Positions 24,562-32,307 of a stretch of 57,604 bases of DNA are shown piece after piece. The notes under the pieces were generated by a model. It was not told the DNA's origin, did not search any database, and worked only from the letters and a program-made list of their open reading frames with translations. Location of the stretch: positions 1-57,604 of the forward strand of contig SUYV01000007.1 in assembly GCA_015060255.1 (NCBI GenBank). Direction: 5' to 3'. The stretch's first letter is position 1; each line of letters starts with the position of its first letter. The DNA comes from Bacteroidales bacterium (lineage in GTDB: Bacteria > Bacteroidota > Bacteroidia > Bacteroidales > UBA932). The translations under genes were made by a program, and so were the position numbers.

Positions 24562-27129
24562 ATGAAACGCTTCACTCCACTTATCTGTACTCTTTTGCTA
24601 TGCGGATGCATAATGGAAGAGCAATTTGACATAAAGACACCAGCCAGGGAGTCACAGGTTAATACAACCCAGTCTGATTACTACTGGTTTAACGGCAATC
24701 GTGAACCCCTGCAAAAGATTCCAGAATATTCATTTGTGATTACAGATGAGGATGCTACAGGGAATCTTAGCACTATTATTACGAGATCTGGTATCAGCCA
24801 TCAAGGAATGGAATATAAAAGATACCCGGCTCCTAAAAAAGCATTCCGTATAAGCGATGAATCACAAACTGTATGGTCTAAAATTCCTACTACAATCTTG
24901 AATGAAAATGAAACGAATGTCTTCTATTCTGCACCCTATTTTAGAACAGCAGATGGTTTTGAGGTTGGATTGACAAATTATTTTATGATCAAACTTAAGG
25001 CAGCATCCGATCTTGAAATATTAAAACAATTTGCAAATGAACACAAAGTATTAGTTCTTTATGGAGATGAAACAGATCTCTGGTATACCTTAACGTGCAC
25101 CTCCGATTCGGATAGGAATGCTTTGGAACTTGCGAACAAGGCATACGAGAGCGGTAAATTCGCAGCCACTGATGTAGAGTTCGTAGATGATATTCATTTT
25201 ACTTCCGCTCCGTCATACGATGACAGCCTATACTCTACCCAATGGAACCTTAACGGTGAATATGGTATTAATTTAGATGCCACACATTCTATCACAACAG
25301 GGTCCGACAATATAACCGTAGCTGTAATAGATAATGGTTTTATCCTTGATCACCCAGATATGCCTATCAATGCAGCTTTAAGTTGGGATGCGAATTCCCA
25401 AACATCACCAGCAAGACAATATTATTACAGCAATGCGACATCAAACAATCATGGTATTGGTGTTGCAGGTATAATCGGAGCAGTTCAGGACAATGGCAAA
25501 GGGATTGTGGGCATTGCTCCTGGGGTTAAACTCATGGCTATCAGCGTTCGTACAGAAATGCATGACAGTACAGACCTGACTGCATTGAATGCTCTTAAGG
25601 ATGCTATATATTACGCAGAAGAGCATAATGCAGACGTAATTAATAATTCCTGGATCACTAACATTAAGCATCAATTATTGGATGATGCTATTGAAAGTTC
25701 TCTCAGATACGGACGAAACGGGAAAGGCTGCGTAGTTATATTCGCTTCCGGTAATGATGGCACAAATATCAGCAAGATGCCATATCGCGATAATGAAGAT
25801 GTGATATGTGTTGGTGGCACCACCATAGATGGATACAGGTGGCTTGGAAGCAATTATAGTGAACATATTGATATCGTGGCTCCTGGAAGTTACATACCTA
25901 CGTTAGGCGAAGACCCTGAAAATAGGAATCCAGACGGAACATCATTTGCTGCACCTCACGTGTCAGCCATTGCCGGATTGATGTTGTCAGTCAATTCGGC
26001 ACTTACCTCCACTCAAGTAGGAGAAATATTAGCCAGGACAGCAACAAAACTTCCTGAATACAATTTCTCTTCCTCAAAAAATAATGGAACTTGGGACGGA
26101 GAAGTCGGATATGGATTGGCTAATTGTTACAATGCAGTCAGAATGGCACAAAACTACTTTGATAGTGAGTCTTATTTAAATTTAATTGAGTTCGATTACT
26201 CAGGAACTAACATATCACTGACTTTGAAGGCGTCTAAAGATGCTGTCGTTATCTGGAATGAAGGGGATCAGGATTATTCATTTATACCAATCGGATCATC
26301 TGTAACATTAAGTCACAACTATTCTACAAGTGGCAATAAACATGTAATAATAGCAGAGTATATATCAGAGAATGGATCTACCCCTACCTCCAGCACAGCC
26401 CTTACGAGATTCGAGCTCACCACTGGAAACAATGCAAGTAACATAGACATAAAGGCCATCAACTCTGCATTAGAATACATAAGAATCATAGGTGGTGCTA
26501 ACTTTGCCAGCCAATCAGTATCTATCAATGGGTTAAGCGCTCTTAAGGAATTGTATCTTGTCCAGCTTAAGAATGCATCTATCTCAGTAAAGAACTGTAG
26601 TTCTCTTACTACATTCGGTACAAGTCGTCACATATGGCGTCATAGAGACTTCATTCCATTTGACCCGAATGGTACGGGAACATTGAATCCGGATATTGTT
26701 GGTGGTGGAGGGACATCATCGAACGAATGGCCGACAATACCAGAGCCTCATGTATCACCTTCGTCATTATCTATCATCAACTGTCCTCTTGTAAACACTT
26801 TAAGTCTGGAGAATGCAGGATTTACCAGCTTCTCATTCCACGGCCTGGATAACCTGAATTATGTATACTTATCATCCCAAAGCCCTTGGATTGTAGGAGC
26901 AGCCTCAAATCCAGCAGTTTCCGCAACAAGCGGTTATTTCCTATCCTCTGCAATCTCTACCTTACCGGGGCAAACCCCTTCCTCAAAGGGAAAAATCGTG
27001 ATAAGATGCGTCAACAACAGTAACACAGGATATATCCCAGTAGCCATAGGTTCTGGCCATAAGAGTAGAATTCAGAATTTATGTAATTCCAAATATTGGA
27101 CATTAGTATGGGACTCTGGTATAAACTGA
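24562..27129 (+). CDS. S8 subtilisin-like protease lipoprotein with C-terminal LRR-like region
   Basis: An 855-residue predicted lipoprotein (LLLCGCIMEEQ). Residues about 25-210 form a prodomain region, then comes a subtilase core with Asp257 (AVIDNGFILDHPDM), His297 (NNHGIGVAGIIG) and Ser461 (PDGTSFAAPHVSA), the canonical triad. After about residue 545 it continues into beta-rich and leucine-rich-like repeats (INGLSALKELYLVQLKNASISVKNCSSLTTF; LSIINCPLVNTLSLENAGFTSFSF). It probably degrades proteins at the cell surface. Codon use is A+T-rich like the gene before it and unlike the flanking GH53 and GH2 genes, suggesting transfer of the pair. Confidence 0.92.
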   Translation: MKRFTPLICTLLLCGCIMEEQFDIKTPARESQVNTTQSDYYWFNGNREPLQKIPEYSFVITDEDATGNLSTIITRSGISHQGMEYKRYPAPKKAFRISDESQTVWSKIPTTILNENETNVFYSAPYFRTADGFEVGLTNYFMIKLKAASDLEILKQFANEHKVLVLYGDETDLWYTLTCTSDSDRNALELANKAYESGKFAATDVEFVDDIHFTSAPSYDDSLYSTQWNLNGEYGINLDATHSITTGSDNITVAVIDNGFILDHPDMPINAALSWDANSQTSPARQYYYSNATSNNHGIGVAGIIGAVQDNGKGIVGIAPGVKLMAISVRTEMHDSTDLTALNALKDAIYYAEEHNADVINNSWITNIKHQLLDDAIESSLRYGRNGKGCVVIFASGNDGTNISKMPYRDNEDVICVGGTTIDGYRWLGSNYSEHIDIVAPGSYIPTLGEDPENRNPDGTSFAAPHVSAIAGLMLSVNSALTSTQVGEILARTATKLPEYNFSSSKNNGTWDGEVGYGLANCYNAVRMAQNYFDSESYLNLIEFDYSGTNISLTLKASKDAVVIWNEGDQDYSFIPIGSSVTLSHNYSTSGNKHVIIAEYISENGSTPTSSTALTRFELTTGNNASNIDIKAINSALEYIRIIGGANFASQSVSINGLSALKELYLVQLKNASISVKNCSSLTTFGTSRHIWRHRDFIPFDPNGTGTLNPDIVGGGGTSSNEWPTIPEPHVSPSSLSIINCPLVNTLSLENAGFTSFSFHGLDNLNYVYLSSQSPWIVGAASNPAVSATSGYFLSSAISTLPGQTPSSKGKIVIRCVNNSNTGYIPVAIGSGHKSRIQNLCNSKYWTLVWDSGIN

Positions 27130-27169
27130 AATTCTATATAAATCATATTTACATAGAATCAAGTTTTTG

Positions 27170-27177
27170 TATATTTG
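27170..27177 (+). promoter_or_regulatory. -7 box (TATATTTG) for the GH2 gene
   Basis: TATATTTG is followed by CCCC and then the ATG at 27182, the same 4-nt spacing as at the S41 protease gene. Transcription from it would give a nearly leaderless message. Confidence 0.5.
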
Positions 27178-27181
27178 CCCC

Positions 27182-29713
27182 ATGATAAAAAGAATAATAA
27201 CAGCACTCTCACTTCTGGCTGTGGCTTCCGCCACCTTCGCGCAGAGTCAGCGCAGCGAGACCAGCCTGAAGGAATGGGAGTTCCGCAAGGGGCATGACAT
27301 CGAGGCTAAAGAGGGCTGGGAGGCCGTTTCAGTGCCTCATGACTGGGCTATCTACGGGCCCTTCGACAAGGCCAATGACCTGCAGACCGTAGCTGTCGTG
27401 CAGAACGGTGAGGATGTTGCGACCGAAAAGACGGGACGCACCGGAGGCCTTCCGTATATGGGCAAAGGCGCATACAGACGCACTCTCGACATAAAGGCTG
27501 ACGAGCTTGACGGCCGCAGGCACATCCTCATGTTCGACGGAGCGATGAGCGAGGCTCAGGTCTTCGTCAACGGCGGGAAAGTATGCTTCTGGCCATATGG
27601 ATACAACTCGTTCCACTGCGACGTGACCGAGCAGCTGAAGGAGGGAAGCAACGACATAGTCGTGCTTCTGGAAAACCGCGAGCAGTCGTCAAGATGGTAC
27701 CCGGGAGCGGGACTTTACAGAAAGGTCCGCCACATCACTCAGCCTCAGGTGCATGTGCCTGTATGGGGAACATATGTGACAACCCCTCACATCGAAAAGG
27801 ATCATGCAGTCGTAAGCGTGCGCACAAAGATCGAAGGCGTAGAGAAAGGCTCTGCAGTCACACTGAGGACCAGGATTCTTGATCCTGACGGACATGCTGT
27901 CGCATGCGTTACCGACACCAGGCTTCTCCACTTCGGAGAGATCGAGCAGACGCTCACAGTAGAAAATCCGACATTATGGTCACCGGAGAATCCTGTTATG
28001 TATTTCGTTGAGACAGAAGTATATGCCGGAGGCTCCGTGAACACTGACTGGAACATGGACAGGCCTGAGATTTCAATTGCAGACGGCACAGTTCCATGCG
28101 ACAAGGTCAGCACAAGATTCGGTTTCAGGACCATAGAGATCATCCCTGACAAGGGGTTCTTCCTCAACGGCGAGTCCCGCAAGTTCCGCGGTGTCTGCCT
28201 GCACCACGACCTCGGTCCGCTTGGCGCAGCCATCAACAAGGCCGCTATCCGCAGGCAGCTGACAATGCTCAAAGACATGGGATGCGACGCCATCCGCACA
28301 TCCCACAACATGCCTGCTGAGGAGCTCATCGAGCTCTGCGACGAGATGGGCTTCATGGTGATGCTCGAGAATTTCGACGAATGGGACATCGCCAAATGTC
28401 AGAACGGATACCACAGATTCTTCAACGAGGACAGCGGCAACGGCATGATCTGGGCGGAGAGAGACATGATCAACATGCTCCATCATTTCCGCAACAATCC
28501 TTCTGTAGTGATGTGGAGCATAGGTAACGAAGTGCCTTCACAGTGGAAACCGGAAGGTCTGGTTGTAGCAAAGTGGCTGCAGGACATCTGCCACCGCGAA
28601 GACCCTACAAGGCCTGTAACATGCGGCATGGATCAGTATAATGCAGTGACAGTCAACGGTTTTGCAGAGCAGCTTGATATAGTGGGATTCAACTACAAGG
28701 TAGACCGCTACATCCCTGCATACAAGCTGCTTCCGCAGCGCATCATCCTCGGCAGCGAGACCGCCTCGACAGTGAGCTCACGCGGCGTATACCACTTCCC
28801 TGCAAAGCTCGGAGCAGCGATAATACATGACGACAATCAGTCTTCGTCATATGACACAGAATACTGCTGGTGGTCGAATATCCCTGACAACGACTTTGCA
28901 GCAGACGAAGACTATGACTGGTGCATAGGCCAGTTCGTATGGACAGGCTTCGACTATCTCGGCGAGCCTTCGCCATATGACACCGACGCCTGGCCTAACC
29001 ATTCGTCAGTATTCGGAATCATAGACCTCGCATCCATTCCAAAGGACAGATATTACCTCTACAGGAGCGTATGGAACAAGACAGACGAGACCCTGCACGT
29101 GCTTCCGCACTGGAACTGGGCAGGTCGCGAAGGCGAGGTGACACCGGTATTCGTATACACATCATATCCGTCTGCAGAACTCTTCGTCAACGGAGTGTCG
29201 CAGGGCGTGCGCGCCAAGAAGGCCGCCGACGGCATTGTACCATGCCTTGGCGAGAAAGCAATGGAGCGCTTCCGCCTCATGTGGAAAGATGTAATATATC
29301 AGCCTGGCGAGATCAAGGTTGTGGCGTATGATGCTGACGGCAAGGCAGTTGCCGAGAAGGTCATCCGCACAGCCGGCAAGGCTTCAGCCATCCGTCTGAC
29401 ACCTGACAGAGAGGTACTGAAGGCTGACGGAGAAGATCTCTGCTATGTCAATGTAAGTCTGGTCGACAAGGACGGAAATCCTGTTCCTGTCGACAGCAGA
29501 CTCGTGAAGGTGAAGGTCAGCGGAGCAGGCTCGTTCAAGGCCGTCGCCAACGGAGACCCGACCTGCCTGGAGCCGTTCCAGCAGCCTCAGATGCATCTTT
29601 TCAGCGGTCAGCTCACAGTCCTGGTACAGGCAGCAACGCAGCCTGGGGACATCACCGTGGAGGTGACAGGAAAAGGTGTCAAGAAAGCAATCCTGAAAAT
29701 AAAAACTGAATAA
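27182..29713 (+). CDS. GH2 family beta-galactosidase, secreted
   Basis: An 843-residue enzyme. ATG 27182 is chosen because it gives a signal peptide (MIKRIITALSLLAVASATFAQ); an earlier start would disrupt it. Domains in order: GH2 sugar-binding jelly-roll (VPHDWAIYGPF…GAYRRTLDI…DGAMSEAQVFVNG…SSRWYPGAGLYRKV), Ig-like, and the TIM barrel with acid/base Glu450 (SIGNEVPSQW) and nucleophile Glu526 (LGSETAST), then C-terminal Ig-like domains (AIRLTPDREVLKADGEDLCYVNV). The GH2 pattern KVSTRFGFRTIEI…FFLNGESRKFRGVCLHHDLG is intact. It fits a beta-galactosidase partner for GH53, although other GH2 specificities are possible. The first subtilase of the tandem set follows 5 nt later. Confidence 0.93.
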   Translation: MIKRIITALSLLAVASATFAQSQRSETSLKEWEFRKGHDIEAKEGWEAVSVPHDWAIYGPFDKANDLQTVAVVQNGEDVATEKTGRTGGLPYMGKGAYRRTLDIKADELDGRRHILMFDGAMSEAQVFVNGGKVCFWPYGYNSFHCDVTEQLKEGSNDIVVLLENREQSSRWYPGAGLYRKVRHITQPQVHVPVWGTYVTTPHIEKDHAVVSVRTKIEGVEKGSAVTLRTRILDPDGHAVACVTDTRLLHFGEIEQTLTVENPTLWSPENPVMYFVETEVYAGGSVNTDWNMDRPEISIADGTVPCDKVSTRFGFRTIEIIPDKGFFLNGESRKFRGVCLHHDLGPLGAAINKAAIRRQLTMLKDMGCDAIRTSHNMPAEELIELCDEMGFMVMLENFDEWDIAKCQNGYHRFFNEDSGNGMIWAERDMINMLHHFRNNPSVVMWSIGNEVPSQWKPEGLVVAKWLQDICHREDPTRPVTCGMDQYNAVTVNGFAEQLDIVGFNYKVDRYIPAYKLLPQRIILGSETASTVSSRGVYHFPAKLGAAIIHDDNQSSSYDTEYCWWSNIPDNDFAADEDYDWCIGQFVWTGFDYLGEPSPYDTDAWPNHSSVFGIIDLASIPKDRYYLYRSVWNKTDETLHVLPHWNWAGREGEVTPVFVYTSYPSAELFVNGVSQGVRAKKAADGIVPCLGEKAMERFRLMWKDVIYQPGEIKVVAYDADGKAVAEKVIRTAGKASAIRLTPDREVLKADGEDLCYVNVSLVDKDGNPVPVDSRLVKVKVSGAGSFKAVANGDPTCLEPFQQPQMHLFSGQLTVLVQAATQPGDITVEVTGKGVKKAILKIKTE

Positions 29714-29718
29714 GATAT

Positions 29719-31812
29719 ATGAAAAAGTTCATCACATTGCTGGCTGTTCTGGGCGTGACAGCTGTTTCCTGCACAAAGGAGACTACATTGCAGCCCGCTG
29801 GCCAGCAGACCTTGCACAGCAAGTTCATCGGCGGAACTGACGGAGAGACCGTTCCGGGCACGCTGCTTGTCAAGCTTGACGAAAATGCTGCAGAAGCCCT
29901 CAGAAAAGGAGGATTCCCAGGACTGTCATCCGACATCCTGAACGGCTTCAAGGCCACATCCTTCACTCCGGCCATCCCTGTTCAACCAAAAAATGCTGAA
30001 GTAGCCAGGAAATATGGCCTCCACCAGTGGTTCATGGTCGGATTCGACCCTCAGACATCTCCGGTCGCCGCAGCAGAGATACTGGCGAAGTCTGCACGTG
30101 TCAACAGCATACAGCTCAACAGATTCGTCCAGCCGACTACTGCAGAGAAGGCTTTCGAGGCAGACCTCATGCTTACCAGGGCCACCGGCGGGCCTTCTGA
30201 AGTTGCATTCGACGACCCGCATGCAGTTCACCAGTGGAACCTGCACAATGACGGAAGCATCAGCGACAAGGCTGTAGCCGGTGCTGATGTCGGAGTGAAG
30301 GAGGCATGGAGGCTCACAGGAGGCGACCCGAGCGTTGTCGTGGCCATCTTCGACTGCGCCGTGGACTACCGCCATGAAGACCTCGCAGACGCAGTATGGA
30401 GGAACGAGGCCGAGATTTCAGGCCAGTCGGATGTGGATGATGACGGAAACGGATTCATAGATGACAAATATGGATTCAACTTCGTGAACTGCTTTGCAAT
30501 CAACGCAGATTATATCAACTCTTCCCTGAATGGAGAGAAACCTGCCGCAATCAAAGGCAGCGCACTGAACAGCATAGCAGGATCGGGACACGGCACACAT
30601 GTTGCCGGCATCATTGGCGCGACAAACAACAACGGCAAGGGTGTCAGCTCGATTGCCGGAGGCACCGGAAACGGTGACGGAGTGCGCCTGATGACCTGTC
30701 AGATATTCCAGGGATCGATGTATGGTTCCGACGCGCAGAATGCGGCTGCATTCATCTATGCCGCAGACAACGGAGCCTGCATTGCCCAGTGCTCATATGG
30801 CAACTCCAACATCATCACAAACGATGACCTCTACATTAACGGCGGAGAGATGGACGGCACCAAGATCAGTTCCTCAACACTTGAAAACGCCGCGCTCAGA
30901 TACTTCCTCGACCCGGCCAACAGCAACCACGAGTCTATGGAAGGCAACATGGCCATATTTGCCGCTGGAAACCACAAGAATCCTTATTCCATCTATCCTG
31001 GAGCCCTTTCATATGTAATCTCAGTGACTGCCTTCGGATGGGATTTCCTTCCTGGCGGATACACCAACTATGGCCCTGGATGCAAGATCTCAGCGCCTGG
31101 CGGAGAGTGGAGCGGTGTAAGGGACGACTATGCGGGAATGATCCTGTCGACCGGAGTATCAGGTGCCGCACAGGGATCGCCCGGAGTCGAGACCGAAAGA
31201 GGAGAAAGCAAGAACTACGTATACATGCAGGGCACATCCATGGCATGTCCTCATGTTTCGGGAGTCCTCGCCCTTGGCCTCTCATACGCAAAGAAGCTCG
31301 GAAAGAAATTCACCCGCGAGCAGATGCAGTCAATGCTCCTTACTTCAGTCACCGACATAGACCAGTTCAACAAAGGAGGCAGCCGTTCATTCTATGATGT
31401 ATCATCCGGCAACAACATCTCCATCGACATGAACCGGTACATCGGCAAGATGGGAACAGGTGCGGTAGACGCATGGAAATTCCTCATGGCCATAGAAGGC
31501 ACGCCGACATTCCTCGCAGAGGCCGGACAGACCGCTAAGATCGACCTCAGCAGATATTGCAGCCCGTCACAGACCTACACCATTTCGGTCGATGACGCAG
31601 CGCGCACAGCGCTCGGCCTCGAGACCGACCCGGTGATCAAGGACGGCTTCCTCGAAATCCGCTGTACCAAGATCGGTTCGGGTAAAATGACCCTCAGCGC
31701 ATCTGTAGGCAAGGATAACGAGATCGAAAACGGCATCGGAGGCATGTCATACACCCGTGAAATCTCAATAGCATCAAGACCATCCGCCACCTCAAACGGC
31801 GGCTGGCTCTAA
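29719..31812 (+). CDS. S8 subtilisin-like protease lipoprotein, tandem copy A
   Basis: A 697-residue predicted lipoprotein (LGVTAVSCTKET). A prodomain of the fervidolysin type (about 45-150, GTLLVKLDENAAEAL…GLHQWFMVGFD) precedes the catalytic domain with Asp212 (VVAIFDCAVDYRHEDL), His291 (GSGHGTHVAGI) and Ser507 (QGTSMACPHVSG). A calcium-loop-like insert, VDDDGNGFIDDKYGFN, follows the Asp region. The ~120-residue C-terminal domain ends in SNGGWL, as does copy B. The protein should sit at the outer membrane and digest proteins outside the cell. It is followed by hairpin leader copy 5 and a small lipoprotein gene. Confidence 0.95.
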   Translation: MKKFITLLAVLGVTAVSCTKETTLQPAGQQTLHSKFIGGTDGETVPGTLLVKLDENAAEALRKGGFPGLSSDILNGFKATSFTPAIPVQPKNAEVARKYGLHQWFMVGFDPQTSPVAAAEILAKSARVNSIQLNRFVQPTTAEKAFEADLMLTRATGGPSEVAFDDPHAVHQWNLHNDGSISDKAVAGADVGVKEAWRLTGGDPSVVVAIFDCAVDYRHEDLADAVWRNEAEISGQSDVDDDGNGFIDDKYGFNFVNCFAINADYINSSLNGEKPAAIKGSALNSIAGSGHGTHVAGIIGATNNNGKGVSSIAGGTGNGDGVRLMTCQIFQGSMYGSDAQNAAAFIYAADNGACIAQCSYGNSNIITNDDLYINGGEMDGTKISSSTLENAALRYFLDPANSNHESMEGNMAIFAAGNHKNPYSIYPGALSYVISVTAFGWDFLPGGYTNYGPGCKISAPGGEWSGVRDDYAGMILSTGVSGAAQGSPGVETERGESKNYVYMQGTSMACPHVSGVLALGLSYAKKLGKKFTREQMQSMLLTSVTDIDQFNKGGSRSFYDVSSGNNISIDMNRYIGKMGTGAVDAWKFLMAIEGTPTFLAEAGQTAKIDLSRYCSPSQTYTISVDDAARTALGLETDPVIKDGFLEIRCTKIGSGKMTLSASVGKDNEIENGIGGMSYTREISIASRPSATSNGGWL

Positions 31813-31837
31813 CGCACTCTAATCCCGAAACTTTCAC

Positions 31838-31865
31838 TGTCATCCCGAGCGAAGTCGAGGGATCT
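31838..31865 (+). repeat. Hairpin leader element, copy 5
   Basis: A 28-nt copy differing from copy 1 (515-542) at one base, with arms ATCCC and GGGAT. It lies between the copy A protease gene and its lipoprotein gene, and ends 10 nt before the ATG at 31876. Confidence 0.88.
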
Positions 31866-31875
31866 AAAAAACAAA

Positions 31876-32301
31876 ATGATGAAAAGAATTCTTTACATAC
31901 TGACCGCAGCACTGCTCATTGCATCCTGCGGAGAAAAGAACGGAGGCAAGACCGAACTCACCCTCGAGCAGAAGCTCTGCGCCGAGTGGCACAGCACCGT
32001 CCTTCCGGTTGACGGCGACATATACATAAGTTTCGCCACCGACAAGACATTCGAGCTGTATCAGCAGATCGGCGAGGGCGCGCATCGTCTCTACCGCGGC
32101 ACATGGAACCTGGAGGAGAACCTCCTTACCGGAAAATACAATGACGGAGAGGAATGGGCTGCCGCATATAATATTATGATAAATGACAAGCAGCTTACAA
32201 TGACGTCCGTCAATGACGCTGCAGAAGAGTCTGTGTTCGCTCTGGAAGAAATTCCTGAAGAAGTAATCCAGACTTGCGAAGTCATCGTTAAATCATACTA
32301 A
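31876..32301 (+). CDS. Lipocalin-like small lipoprotein, tandem copy A
   Basis: A 141-residue predicted lipoprotein (TAALLIASCGEKN). The mature part has alternating strands with LCAEWHSTVLPVDGDIYISFATDKTFELYQQIGEGAHRLYRGTWNL, followed by LTGKYNDGEEW and a C-terminal IPEEVIQTCEVIVKS, a layout like the small lipocalin-like domains common in Bacteroidetes. It shares YQQIGEG.HR.Y.G.W.L and IP.EVI with the lipoprotein at 34311. Each copy directly follows a subtilase gene, so a role as inhibitor, chaperone or substrate adaptor of that protease is a reasonable guess, not more. Confidence 0.82.
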   Translation: MMKRILYILTAALLIASCGEKNGGKTELTLEQKLCAEWHSTVLPVDGDIYISFATDKTFELYQQIGEGAHRLYRGTWNLEENLLTGKYNDGEEWAAAYNIMINDKQLTMTSVNDAAEESVFALEEIPEEVIQTCEVIVKSY

Positions 32302-32307
32302 TTGACC

